Shown: positions 1-8,500 of the stretch, piece by piece
Layout: the number at the start of each line of letters is the position of its first letter
How positions within the stretch are numbered: position 1 is the first letter of the stretch
IMG/VR virus record: IMGVR_UViG_3300042515_000124
Span: 1-30,813 of that record
DNA length: 30,813 bases
Strand: one strand, 5' to 3'
DNA from: a virus
Position numbers and translations under genes: made by a program
Notes under the pieces: model-generated
The model's database searches: none
Told to the model about the DNA's origin: nothing
The model's input: only the letters and a program-made list of their open reading frames with translations

Positions 1-1
1 T

Positions 2-562
2 AGGTCTAGCCCCTCTGTCAAGACACATCTTTACGCCTTCACGAAATCCTGCACGCCAGGCTTGGAAGGGAGTTTGATTGGGGAAGGTAGTCGAATAGCA
101 GTCATACATAGCCCAATAAAGGCTATCACCACTATCCATACAGAAATCTACTTGTGTCGCTGTGCTACCGTCGGTATGTTCATGAGTCTTCATATTCATG
201 ACATAATCTTTTGTCCATGAACTCATACCACCATTACCATATCTCAATCCATTAATATTATTAATGGCTTTCCAGCGAAACTGTGCTTTTTTATAATTAG
301 GATCTAGATCACGAAAATCAAACTGCAAGTTAAAAAATTCTTCGTTGGGCATATTATCCCCATCGATAAGTATGAATCTTTCTGTATCGCTTGCTTCTGC
401 TGCCGCTTTGTGCGCGGCATCGCTACCCTTGACACCATCGACACGCTTGGCATATGGAACCATGTTCTTGATCTTGATCCAGAACTCTTCTTTTTGTGGT
501 TCATCATAACTTAGATATATGCAATCTAAATCAGCAACGTCAACGATATCATCCCAACTCAT
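2..562 (-). CDS. Glycosyltransferase-like protein, C-terminus outside window
   Basis: An open frame starts at ATG 562 and runs 187 codons to the window edge with no stop, so the C-terminus is missing. Residues 62-70 (RFILIDGDN) place an acidic DGD motif at the end of a hydrophobic strand, as in GT-A fold glycosyltransferases, where it binds a metal and nucleotide-sugar. Further on are NGLRYGNGG (104-112) and THEHTDG (126-132), which resemble a protein type I recall from marine T4-like phages, usually annotated as hypothetical or glycosyltransferase. The start overlaps the 115-aa gene by 14 bases, which implies translational coupling; only a weak purine stretch precedes the ATG. It is the last visible gene of the operon starting at 2790. 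The transferase fold is inferred from one motif, and donor and acceptor are unknown. Confidence 0.75.
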   Translation of the reverse strand, partial: MSWDDIVDVADLDCIYLSYDEPQKEEFWIKIKNMVPYAKRVDGVKGSDAAHKAAAEASDTERFILIDGDNMPNEEFFNLQFDFRDLDPNYKKAQFRWKAINNINGLRYGNGGMSSWTKDYVMNMKTHEHTDGSTATQVDFCMDSGDSLYWAMYDCYSTTFPNQTPFQAWRAGFREGVKMCLDRGARP

Positions 563-896
563 AGGTCTTTAATTTCCAGTATTGAACTTCTGTATCATCT
601 TCATTTGCTATTATGCTGACATCTTGTTTATGACACTTCTTGCCATCATTTGAGTCAGGAGATAGTTTGCTAATGATACATGATGGATTGACTGTAGACA
701 ATCTACCATCGATTACTCTTACATCCTGCCTAGCACAAGCAAATGTCACGCTATCTATAATTAGATATTTTCCTTCAGGTTTTTCGCAGGTATAAAACAA
801 CACCTTGCCGTTTTCTTCGTCATAGTATAAACGAAATTCAGGCGGCTCTATTTTAGGAGCCTCGAAAACCATCACATAATCTTTTTCTTCATCCAT
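549..896 (-). CDS. Conserved hypothetical phage protein, 115 aa
   Basis: A small acidic protein with no signal peptide or membrane segment. The first half reads as alternating beta strands: EFRLYYDEENGKVLFYT (20-36), then KYLIID (43-48) and VRVIDGRL (59-66). The pattern of a residue-by-residue strand pair followed by a D-x-R-V-I-D-G motif recalls short proteins common in marine T4-like phages, but I know no function for them. It overlaps the upstream glycosyltransferase-like gene by 8 bases and the downstream one by 14 bases, so it is made with them. Its position between two glycosyltransferase-like genes hints at an accessory role in the same process, but that is guilt by association only. 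The ATG at 896 has a modest AGAGA purine stretch upstream. Confidence 0.8.
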   Translation of the reverse strand: MDEEKDYVMVFEAPKIEPPEFRLYYDEENGKVLFYTCEKPEGKYLIIDSVTFACARQDVRVIDGRLSTVNPSCIISKLSPDSNDGKKCHKQDVSIIANEDDTEVQYWKLKTYELG

Positions 897-1686
897 AGCA
901 GTTCTCTAGTTTATCAGCAAAGGTCTTAACATGATAGTGAAAAGGATACATTTGCGGCACTGTGTTGACACGCAATGTTTCTGGCAATGCTTCATATATC
1001 AACACATCAGTCCAGTCTTCGCTAGGTAATCCATTGATCCATTGTTTCATGTGGACCATAGACAAGTCTTTATAAAAAGGCATAGTGACTTTATCAGCAC
1101 CTATGATGTGTGCCGCATATGCATATACCCAATCAGTAGTAGCAGGTTCTGCTACTCCGCATTTTAATGTAGCACGTATCTGAGGCCAATTCTCAAAAAT
1201 CTGTCGCACTAACTGAAAAAAATATTTTGCAGTTTCGCTTTTCTTAAAATAAGTTATAGAATTATACACATCAGGTAGTTTATTCTCATCGATGAATCTA
1301 CGATAGAATCTTTGCCCGCTAATTTGTTGCTTGAAGTCACGTATGGTAGAGCATATCACTATATCTCTTTGTGTAAGAGTATTCCACCAGTGATCGATAG
1401 ACGCAGGAAGAAACATGTCTGCTTCTAACTTAATAGTATACTCATACGGGCTCGCTTCATACACTTGCCAGTCATTGATCAATTTCCAATTGCTACTAGG
1501 ATCTAGATCACCATATGGTAATGCTATGACTTTATCAAAGTATTTTGAACTATCTACATTATCAGATATCAATGTTATGTTGGCATCCGGCATATGTTTT
1601 TTAATGCTATATGCCAAAACTTCTGCACATTTTACATAATTCACAAATTCTGTGTTTTGTGCTAAAATTACAAATCCTTTATTCAT
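889..1686 (-). CDS. GT-A-type glycosyltransferase-like protein (paralogue B)
   Basis: A 265-aa protein that opens with a Rossmann-like strand (GFVILAQNT, 4-12) and a CAEVLAYSIKK helix. Next come ITLISD (37-42) and, at 76-93, a block containing YEASPYEYTIKLEADMFLP. The EAD at 88-90 sits where the metal-binding DxD of GT8-like enzymes is expected, so one acidic ligand is kept and the first is Glu rather than Asp. A late His (V-H-M-K-Q-W, 211-216) could be a further metal or phosphate ligand. It is clearly paralogous to the next gene upstream: both share YE-x-SPY, the acidic strand, and a later FKK-x-x-x-A-x-x-F-Q element. It overlaps its neighbours by 8 bases on each side. Likely role: glycan or virion-protein glycosylation, substrate unknown. 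It could be catalytically altered because of the EAD motif. Confidence 0.85.
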   Translation of the reverse strand: MNKGFVILAQNTEFVNYVKCAEVLAYSIKKHMPDANITLISDNVDSSKYFDKVIALPYGDLDPSSNWKLINDWQVYEASPYEYTIKLEADMFLPASIDHWWNTLTQRDIVICSTIRDFKQQISGQRFYRRFIDENKLPDVYNSITYFKKSETAKYFFQLVRQIFENWPQIRATLKCGVAEPATTDWVYAYAAHIIGADKVTMPFYKDLSMVHMKQWINGLPSEDWTDVLIYEALPETLRVNTVPQMYPFHYHVKTFADKLENCYG

Positions 1687-2488
1687 GTTTAATCAACTCC
1701 GCATAGTTGTCTTTATTCATGAGGTGAAAATCCGTATCTTTGACTACAATATATTCTTTTCTAATCTTTCCCCTCTGCCAGTTGTCAAACAACATAGTAT
1801 ACTCAGTGTTAAATTCATCAGTACTATTTGGATACACGCTGGTGTTCTTACCAATGTGTAATAGATTCCAAGGTATGATATCTCTGGGTAATATAGTATG
1901 ACCGTTAGTCAATCGTAATGCTAAAGTCAAACCATAATCATTTCTAAAAGTATTTGCTATAAAATGATGTATGTTTGAGTAATGATCAAAATTATCTTGA
2001 ATCATTTTCAAACTTTGAAATATTTGTTCGGCTCTTTTTGTTTTCTTAAATGCTACGGCAGTAGCCCATAATGTCTTAAAACTATATGCACTTAATACTT
2101 CTTGTTCTGCTTTTGGATGCATGTAATATGCAGTATTATCATGACAACAAAAATCATCGTATACTTCGAAACACTTGTTTAGCCTATCACTGTTAACAAC
2201 ATAATCAACATCCAGCAATAATGTCTCATCATATGGACTAAGTTCATATGCTTGATATCTGCCTTTGTTGATCCATATGCCCCAATCTCGTCTATTCTTT
2301 TTATCAGGTACTACGGTTATTACCTTATCGAATTTATAATTGGTTGCGCTACCTAATGATTCTTCATCAGTAACTAAAGTGACTGGCATGTTTAAAAAAT
2401 GATTAATACGCTTTGCAGTATGTTCTGCCATAGCGTAATAATCATATTTGGGTGAGTTAAATGCAAAAAGTAACGCACCGCGTGTCAT
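1679..2488 (-). CDS. GT-A-type glycosyltransferase-like protein (paralogue A)
   Basis: A 269-aa soluble protein with the layout of a GT8-like nucleotide-sugar transferase: an N-terminal strand (GALLFAFNSP, 4-13), helix YYAMAEHTAKRIN, then VTLVTDE (36-42). The strand ETLLLDVDYVV follows, with the DxD motif DVD at 93-95. Mid-protein WATAVAFKKT (141-150) and a late HLMNK (255-259), whose His may coordinate metal, fit the family. It carries DVD where paralogue B has EAD, so this copy looks the more conventional enzyme. It starts 4 bases inside the preceding 101-aa gene (ATGA overlap) with GAGG about 7 bases upstream, and overlaps paralogue B by 8 bases. What is transferred, and to what, cannot be read from sequence. 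Phage tail glycans or host envelope glycans are both possible. Confidence 0.87.
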   Translation of the reverse strand: MTRGALLFAFNSPKYDYYAMAEHTAKRINHFLNMPVTLVTDEESLGSATNYKFDKVITVVPDKKNRRDWGIWINKGRYQAYELSPYDETLLLDVDYVVNSDRLNKCFEVYDDFCCHDNTAYYMHPKAEQEVLSAYSFKTLWATAVAFKKTKRAEQIFQSLKMIQDNFDHYSNIHHFIANTFRNDYGLTLALRLTNGHTILPRDIIPWNLLHIGKNTSVYPNSTDEFNTEYTMLFDNWQRGKIRKEYIVVKDTDFHLMNKDNYAELIKHE

Positions 2489-2790
2489 CTTTTTGCCTCA
2501 AGTTCTTTGAGTTCTTTAAGCCACGAAACCATAGTTTCGTTGTAGATAGTTGTTAATTTAGAAAGTAATTCTACTCTATCTACTTCGACCGGGTTCTCAA
2601 AAGTATCCATAATAATAACTTTATCACCCTGTAGAGAATTTAAAATGCTGATCGTTTCTTTATCAGCCTTCCATAACCCACCCTGATCGGCAACCGTTAA
2701 TTTAGAACTATATTTTTCTTTTAGATAATGTTTAGCGGAATTATGGCTAAAACGTGCTTTTGCATCAGACAAAAGTGTATTGATGTCCAT
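2485..2790 (-). CDS. Small conserved marine-phage-type protein, 101 aa
   Basis: First gene of the overlapping operon that leads to the glycosyltransferases. The protein is charged, mostly helical, with no membrane segment. Visible signatures are LTVADQGGLWKA (31-42), DKVIIMD (56-62), ENPVEVDRVELL (65-76) and a C-terminal helix ending WLKELKELEAKR. This layout resembles short proteins I associate with the tail-fibre region of marine T4-like phages, for which no function is established to my knowledge. A fibre-assembly or chaperone role would suit the position but is only inference. The ATG at 2790 has one of the best ribosome-binding sites in the window (AAAGGAGT, 8 bases upstream) and its own late-promoter-like octamer, so it is probably well expressed. 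Confidence 0.85.
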   Translation of the reverse strand: MDINTLLSDAKARFSHNSAKHYLKEKYSSKLTVADQGGLWKADKETISILNSLQGDKVIIMDTFENPVEVDRVELLSKLTTIYNETMVSWLKELKELEAKR

Positions 2791-2841
2791 ACTTTATACT
2801 CCTTTGCGAGTATTTAGATGGACTTCGTGTGCTGGTAAAAA
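2791..2841 (-). promoter_or_regulatory. Late-promoter-like octamer plus strong Shine-Dalgarno
   Basis: The 51-base gap after the 311-aa gene holds CTAAATAC at 2810-2817. With its flanks it reads TCTAAATACTCG, close to the T4 late element TATAAATACTCCT. It is followed by AAAGGAGT at 2798-2805, 7 bases before the ATG at 2790. This is the only gap in the left part of the window able to hold both promoter and ribosome-binding site, and it heads the glycosyltransferase operon. Promoter activity is inferred from similarity to the T4 gp55-dependent consensus. Confidence 0.6.
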
Positions 2842-3777
2842 TTATGAACCAGTTACTGAACCAGCCAACGTGATTGTGCCCCAAGTATTTGCCAAGTTTG
2901 TAGTCTCGGGTGCTTGGGCAGTCAATGTAGTGGCTGTGCCGCTTGTCACTGTAAATCCATCTGGAACTTCGTCCCAAACTGTATACAATGTCACCACTGA
3001 AGGTGAAGCGTTTGAGTTTACCGCACCGATCACACGAATGAATGTGCTTAGATATGCGGCTGGGCCTGTGCTAGCAGTTTGTGTGAACAATGTTGTGTTC
3101 GCAGTTGTCAATGCATAGAAGCCTGAGTTTGTAGAAATAGTTGGAGCATTACCGCCGCCACCTACTTTAGTTACACCATTATAAGTTGTACCTGCTACAG
3201 AGATTGAACCACTGACAGGTGAACTTAGTGCTACTGTACCAACGTTGCTTGCTAAGTTGTTAAACAACAAATTAATGGTCGTGCCGGCCGGGTGTGAGCA
3301 AGTGATCTTTAGTGAACCACCTGCGTTAAAGAAATAACGTGCGGCATCTGCGTTGGCAAATGTAGCAGTATGTGTGAATGTTAATGCTGCGTTCCATGTT
3401 GTACCGCGTGTAGCAGTATTTGCTGTTGTGCTACCTACTGTTTGAGCATTTAATCTATTACTGTAAATTGTTGATAGGTTAGTAGGAATGGCTGAAACAT
3501 ACGTCACTGTGCCACCTGCTACAGGAGCACTTACGCTACTGATAGTTGAACCCTGATGCGTGGCAGAATTTGATGTTTTATTTACGAGGTTAGCCCATTT
3601 ATCTGCTGTAACTGAGTCGCCGATAGCAACGTTACCCTCAGCAGTCTGTCCGTAGCCTGCATTACCTGTACCTGTGGCCCATGTTACATTTAACGTATTA
3701 GCAGTGGTCGATGAGGGACCTCCCGTTAATGCGTTATAATCTGCTGCCTGTACTAAACCATATTGTGCGTAAGTCAT
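2842..3777 (-). CDS. Tail-fibre/virion-surface-like structural protein, 311 aa
   Basis: A Thr/Ser/Ala/Gly-rich protein with almost no charged residues, typical of beta-structured virion surface proteins. Its N-terminal part holds NAGYGQ (39-44) and a VTADKW...LVNK...HQG stretch (56-76). The centre has ARYFFNAGGSLKI (146-158), a motif I recognise from structural proteins near the tail-fibre genes of marine T4-like phages. The C-terminal part (about 235-300) is strand-rich and includes FIRVIGAVNS and VTLYTVWDE. It shares only the GYGQ element with the neighbouring 309-aa protein. A late-promoter-like octamer and a TAGGA ribosome-binding site precede it. It is probably a fibre or other exposed virion component; the exact position in the particle is unknown. 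Confidence 0.8.
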   Translation of the reverse strand: MTYAQYGLVQAADYNALTGGPSSTTANTLNVTWATGTGNAGYGQTAEGNVAIGDSVTADKWANLVNKTSNSATHQGSTISSVSAPVAGGTVTYVSAIPTNLSTIYSNRLNAQTVGSTTANTATRGTTWNAALTFTHTATFANADAARYFFNAGGSLKITCSHPAGTTINLLFNNLASNVGTVALSSPVSGSISVAGTTYNGVTKVGGGGNAPTISTNSGFYALTTANTTLFTQTASTGPAAYLSTFIRVIGAVNSNASPSVVTLYTVWDEVPDGFTVTSGTATTLTAQAPETTNLANTWGTITLAGSVTGS

Positions 3778-3801
3778 GTTTTCAATCCTACCAATTTATA
3801 T

Positions 3802-3818
3802 TCTTATTTATCTTATAA
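3802..3818 (-). promoter_or_regulatory. Late-promoter-like motif at the 309-aa gene stop
   Basis: The minus strand reads TTATAAGATAAATAAGA, with the octamer GATAAATA at 3805-3812. The TAA stop of the 309-aa gene (3808-3810) lies inside the octamer. A transcript starting about 6 bases downstream would carry the TAGGATTG ribosome-binding region before ATG 3777. The same 17 bases recur upstream of the 309-aa gene at 4756-4772. Basis: resemblance to T4 late promoter TATAAATA and repeated placement. Confidence 0.65.
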
Positions 3819-4737
3819 TGACAATTGCTTCTACTGTACCCGTTTCTACAGTAGGTTTGTCTTCTAAGGATCTGCCAATAGTATTAAACGCAGTGGCTTC
3901 ACCATCTTGTGCGGCTCTGGCTAAACCTTCACCTGCACTTACTAATCGTTGTCCTTTTACAACTTTCCCCACAACTTTAACTTTTACACGACCTGACATT
4001 GCAACAGGGGGATGAGTTTTATCTGGGCCAGCGCCTGAATTCATCAGGTAAGCCGCAGTATTTGATATAACCCCAAAAACATCTTCGCTTAATTCATAAC
4101 GTACTGCTCTAATCTCTTTTCTGCCGCCTAATTCTACTACTGTACCGGGTGTTAGTTCAGTATCAGACTCAAAACGTTCTGCTAAGTCAGCATATGTCGC
4201 TTGCAACGTAGAACCCGAAGTCAATGTCCAAGTTCCTGTTAGTGTTCCTGGATTAGTGTTTGCTCCTGTAGAAATAACAGTAGTAAACGTATTTCCTATA
4301 TTAGCAGTAGTGATGTTCGCATTTCCGGATACGCTGATGTTAACAGAATCTATAGTTCCTACTGTCAACGTATTAGTGATAGTGGCATTATTTGATGCTA
4401 AGTCTCCGGTAATTGTCACACTACCGAAAGTAGTGGTTCCTGTGCTACTTGTACTTGCAAGTATCAACCATTCACTGGCTACACTTTCTCCGTCTGCTGG
4501 ACAAACTCGTAATGTGTTATCGTTCGTGTTGAACCATAACTGACCTCTTAATGGGTTTGCAGGGGGAGTGTTATCCGCGAAATTCTCAAGAACATGAACA
4601 AAATTCGTGTCTAGGGCTTGACCATATCCAGCGTAGTTTCTACCGGGCAACCCCAGCGATGTGCTTGTAGTATTGATCGTACCATCTGCGATAGTAGTCA
4701 GTACTGTTCCGTCGCTTTTAACAATCGTATATGCCAT
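3808..4737 (-). CDS. Tail-fibre-like structural protein with YADLAE-type C-terminal domain
   Basis: 309 aa in three parts. The N-terminal part (1-95) holds LGLPGRNYAGYGQ (28-40) and the signature PLRGQLWFN (62-70), seen in marine T4-like structural proteins. The middle (about 96-178) is a low-complexity Thr/Asn/Gly-rich stretch with hexad-like strands (GSVTITG, ATITNTL, TVGTID, NITTANIGNT), as expected of a trimeric beta-helix fibre shaft. The C-terminal part opens with TYADLAERFESD (181-192) and continues with TPGTVVELGG, VFGVIS, AYLMNS, and GRVKVKVVGKV. This globular domain is common at the end of phage fibre proteins and is distantly like the peptidase-G2/intramolecular-chaperone domains; I cannot see a cleavage site, so self-processing is speculation. 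Own late-promoter-like motif and a CGGAG ribosome-binding site lie upstream. Confidence 0.85.
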   Translation of the reverse strand: MAYTIVKSDGTVLTTIADGTINTTSTSLGLPGRNYAGYGQALDTNFVHVLENFADNTPPANPLRGQLWFNTNDNTLRVCPADGESVASEWLILASTSSTGTTTFGSVTITGDLASNNATITNTLTVGTIDSVNISVSGNANITTANIGNTFTTVISTGANTNPGTLTGTWTLTSGSTLQATYADLAERFESDTELTPGTVVELGGRKEIRAVRYELSEDVFGVISNTAAYLMNSGAGPDKTHPPVAMSGRVKVKVVGKVVKGQRLVSAGEGLARAAQDGEATAFNTIGRSLEDKPTVETGTVEAIVIIR

Positions 4738-4755
4738 AGTAAAATAACTCCGCTA

Positions 4756-4772
4756 TCTTATTTATCTTATAA
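4756..4772 (-). promoter_or_regulatory. Late-promoter-like motif after the 204-aa gene stop
   Basis: The minus strand reads TTATAAGATAAATAAGA. GATAAATA (4759-4766) begins directly after the TAA stop of the 204-aa gene (4767-4769). A GCGGAGTT ribosome-binding region follows, about 10 bases before ATG 4737. All 17 bases are identical to the copy at 3802-3818. The call rests on similarity to the T4 late consensus and on placement. Confidence 0.65.
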
Positions 4773-5381
4773 AGTAATCTGATTAGTGAGGCTCTGTATT
4801 CTCACCGTGTAATCTATCTGAATCTGACGGTTCAAACTCTTCTGGACAGGGTGAAAAATCACATGTGTCAACAGTCGAGTGATGATATTACCATCATTAT
4901 CAGTCCCGTAATTTGCTAATAACCCTAGTTCGTCAAAGATGAAACTTGAGTCAGTTTGTGTGCTGTTATCGAATGCGTCCTGTCCTGCAGGCTCGCCGTA
5001 ATCTAGTAAACATTGAACTAAAATGTCTGTATATAACTTACCTGAAGTATGATTCACAGTCATTTTGTTGCGTGTAGGATCCAAGTTAAAAACGCTGGTA
5101 TCATCAACGATCTTAGCATAAGTCTCGTTGTACAAGGCAGCATTTTGACCTGTAGTGTTGGGTGGAAGATACGTGATGATACCTGTCTCATCTACGCTTG
5201 CCCCACCGTTTCCAAAGGCCATCTGATATATCTCACCGTATCCGCGATTGCTTAATGTGTCAGCAAGTGCTTCACTCATGTTTTCGTAGTTGATGGCGTT
5301 CTTTTTATCTACGTAAACTTCCATAGTATTTGGATCGTAGATTTTTAAGAAACCCTCAATCTTATATGATAATGTGATCAT
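4767..5381 (-). CDS. Tail-associated protein of marine T4-like phages, 204 aa
   Basis: The N-terminus carries a short strand-turn motif (FLKIYDPNTMEVYVDKKNA, 11-29), followed by YENMSEALADTL (32-43) and an MAFGNGG turn (54-60). The C-terminus ends with LLTHVIFHPVQKSLNRQI and then a strand-rich IDYTVRIQS. I recognise this combination (x-K-I-x-D-x-x-T-x-E-x-x-V-D-K-x-NAI plus YENMS and MAFGNGG) from uncharacterised proteins encoded near the baseplate and fibre genes of marine myoviruses. Structural or assembly roles are inferred from position alone. The ATG abuts the TAA of the 54-aa ORF with no spacer (TAAATG), and AGAGGG lies about 11 bases upstream inside that ORF, so the two are likely translated together. 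No membrane segment or signal peptide is visible. Confidence 0.82.
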   Translation of the reverse strand: MITLSYKIEGFLKIYDPNTMEVYVDKKNAINYENMSEALADTLSNRGYGEIYQMAFGNGGASVDETGIITYLPPNTTGQNAALYNETYAKIVDDTSVFNLDPTRNKMTVNHTSGKLYTDILVQCLLDYGEPAGQDAFDNSTQTDSSFIFDELGLLANYGTDNDGNIITRLLTHVIFHPVQKSLNRQIQIDYTVRIQSLTNQITL

Positions 5382-5546
5382 TTAATCGTCAGCCCTCTTT
5401 TGGACAAAAATTTCATTTGTATTAGGATCAAAAATCTTGACATGTGAAGACATATAAACCCCGTTATTTTCATTGGGTTTTTTGGCTTCAACATCCGGCT
5501 TTTTATCGACAGGTTCTGATTTTTGTCCTATAGATTTATTTATCAT
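5382..5546 (-). CDS. Small ORF (54 aa) with partial copy of the next gene's N-terminal motif
   Basis: Starts 1 base after the giant ORF stop and ends directly against the ATG of the 204-aa gene, filling the gap exactly. Residues 1-30 are charged and Pro/Lys-rich (SEPVDKKPDVEAKKP), probably disordered. Residues 35-52 (HVKIFDPNTNEIFVQKRA) match residues 11-29 of the next protein (LKIYDPNTMEVYVDKKNA), so this looks like a partial paralogue that keeps only the first strand-turn motif. A second in-frame ATG at 5453, preceded by GGGG, would give a 23-aa form containing just this motif. The late-promoter-like octamer overlaps the first ATG, so a transcript from it could only use the inner start; read-through transcripts could use the first. 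No function is known. Confidence 0.6.
   Translation of the reverse strand: MINKSIGQKSEPVDKKPDVEAKKPNENNGVYMSSHVKIFDPNTNEIFVQKRADD
5537..5544 (-). promoter_or_regulatory. Late-promoter-like octamer overlapping a start codon
   Basis: GATAAATA on the minus strand begins at the G of the ATG of the 54-aa ORF, 2 bases after the giant ORF stop. If used like a T4 late promoter, transcription would start near 5530-5525, inside the 54-aa ORF. It would then serve the internal ATG (5453) and the 204-aa gene. Supported by recurrence of the octamer at other gene junctions in the window. Confidence 0.5.
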
Positions 5547-8500
5547 TTACGTAACGTCCACTCTTAAGAAATTTGCACCACTGCTAACGGCTATCTGTAA
5601 AGGATCACCTTGCGACTGGTTATAGATTCCTGGTATTTTATTCCAAGTATCATCATAATTTATCTGACTCATACGGTTGTCTTCTAAAAGGCTGTAAACT
5701 GTGCTGTATTTTGGTATATACACATTTACCATTGATCCTAATGCTCCGCGCTGTACATTGATGATATTGTTTTCTTCGTCAACGTTCAGTATAGTCATGT
5801 ACTCTCCGTTAACATAGATGGTTTTACCTTCTAATGTAGTGATAGTCAATATGTCACCTGCTTGTATCCAATCACCTGACTGAATCAGTACGAATGGTCC
5901 TAGACCAGAAACACGCACAGTGATATAATCTTCATCAATATAACCTAATCTTGCTGGATTATTATTGTATACACGAACCTGCAATATATCGAATCTGTTA
6001 GCGATCAGACCTATCTCATGATTACCAAATACTGCTACAGGAGTCGTATTTGTTTGTGTAGTGCTATTGGTTAATTTGCGAACATCATCTACTTGAATTC
6101 TGTCCATGTATTCACCAATATTTTCTGTCATCCAAGTTCTTGTTTCTGTGTTGGCTCTGTAAACACTACCTTCTCCTGTCTTGTCAACAGTTTGTATATA
6201 AGTTTGTGCGTCAGGACTTGCTGAAGGCATCATGCTAGTGATCACCACTGTATCACCTGGTAAGACTTCAGTTAATATACTGACTTCGTTTGCATCATTC
6301 AATCTTAGATTGTTTGAAGATACACGATAACCATTTACAGTTACCCATAGACGGTCTACGTTAGTTTGTTCCCACTGAGTGACGCGAACGTTGACAGGGC
6401 CGGCGATAGATAATGTTTTAGCAGTTCCACCCTGTGTATCGCTGATACTGAATTCATTATCAAATTCATTGATATCTTTGATATAGTATTTCTGACCTGC
6501 AATGATTTGAGGTATTGATGTCGGATCTCCCAACTCTACCCCATCTTCTGTGAAGTATACAGGAGTCTCTGAAACTAATCCATCAACTTCATCAACTGTC
6601 ATTACCCATTGCTCTGTGACATTGTTGTAGTCTGATTGAGTAGCATACTTATTCTCAAGTATGTAACTATCTGCTAACCATACATATCCGCTACCAGTAT
6701 ATGTGTTCACATTAGTTACTGCTTCTGATGCTGTGTAATCTGTCACGCCCGGTGCATACTCATATAATTCAAACTCAGTGGCACTTGTCACATTGATGAT
6801 GAATTTCTGATTATTCAATTGTGTTGAACCACTAACGCCATCAATTCTAATGATATCATCAATTAATAATCCATGAGGTATTGTTGTAGTCACAGTCACA
6901 GGAATAGTCACGTTGTTGACATAACTGATAGGTGATACTTGGATGCCTGTATATTCTGTTGTAAACAAATATTGACGTTGAGTATCATTGAATGTTGTAA
7001 CTGCAATCGTATCTGTTGGAGTAGGTGCCATGCTGACGAATACTAATGTATCGTTAGCAAAATAGATATTATATTCACTTGGATCTATTCTTAATCCATT
7101 GACTTCTACTATCGCATTAGTTGGATTAGAACCACCTAGATAATTATCTAGTGTGTAAGGTCCAACACTACCTTGACCCAAGAACGTCTGTGTTTGTGGT
7201 AACGTAAATCCATATTGCTGTGGCTCTGTTGGTCCAAAGAATGAGTATGATATATAATCAACTGTCTTATCATAACTGCCTGCAAAAATAATCTTGGCAT
7301 TAACTTGATTTGCTGCCAATGTAGCCGCATAATCATTAGTGATAAAGATTGCTGATCCAGAGGCTGAAGTTAAGTATATTGGATCTCCGGCACCGTTTCT
7401 TATTCTGAACTCAGTAGCACTTACAATCTGATATACATAATAAGTTACATGTGGTATGATGCTACCAAATATAGTATCGCTGAACACTATTGGTTGATCT
7501 ACTATTAATCCAACTGTAGAGAATGTAGTCAATGCATGTGTTGCGGCATTTGTTGCTATTACATAGTTTGTCAAGCCTGAAACTAGTTTAGTACCATTAT
7601 AGAATACTGCTGGCTCAGTCCAGAACTGACCTGATGCTCTTTCAAGTATCACAGACATCTGCCCTGCGTCAGTACTTAGTGGTAGTATAGGACCTGCTAT
7701 ACCTGATACTAATGTATCGCTTACAGTTATAGTGTTTCTAACAGTATTGATTGACTTGATATAATACGGAGTGTTTATAGCAACACCACCGAACACATCG
7801 CCTGCAAAATATACTTCTTCGTTTAATGTAAAGTTAGACACATCATCTACTGTGATGAAGTCTGTACCGCTTTCAGTATCAAATGCTGTTACGCTGATAG
7901 GATAACTATCTGGCTGTACTATACCGCCACCGTTATAACCAAGAGTTGTGTAATTACAATCTAAGTTTATTTCATCAAAACCAGTCACAGCATTTATTTC
8001 TATAGGTTCATTTTCTGTGCTTGACTTGATTAACTGATCGCCATTACCTACTTCATATACATCTATGCGTAATTTTTCGCCTGTTGACAATGCTGAATTT
8101 AGTGTGACTACTTTGGTTACCCAATCAATAGTATAATCAGTTGTTTCATATAATGTGACGCTCAACTCGTCAGTCAACAAGAATACACTGATGTATGCAG
8201 GTGTCTGTACCACTTCGCTGAAACTATATTCATTAGATGCGTCTTCTTCTAGTTCAATAGAAACTACGTTGTAGCCCACATGCGCATACTCAGTAGCAGA
8301 CCAATTTGTACCTGCTCTAGTATTAACAATCATAGTTAATTGATCAGATACGATACCCGGCACTAATTCTTCTGGGCCATAACCTGCTTGGAACGGATCA
8401 CCCTGTACAATATACTCTGGTTCTGGAGTTGAGAACACCTGTGTAGTATCCCATATTACTACTGGCGCTGTGATGTCTAAAGTTTGTAACACAGTATTGT

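Noticed and set aside
2780-3118. Plus-strand frame of 112 codons covering the 311-aa gene end
   Set aside because: It lies opposite a clearly coding fibre-like gene and its product is a Val/Ala-rich mirror of that gene's composition. It would also run through the regulatory gap at 2791-2841.
3808-4737. Self-cleaving endopeptidase at the C-terminus of the 309-aa protein
   Set aside because: The YADLAE-type domain is only distantly like peptidase-G2 domains and no catalytic residues could be assigned by eye.
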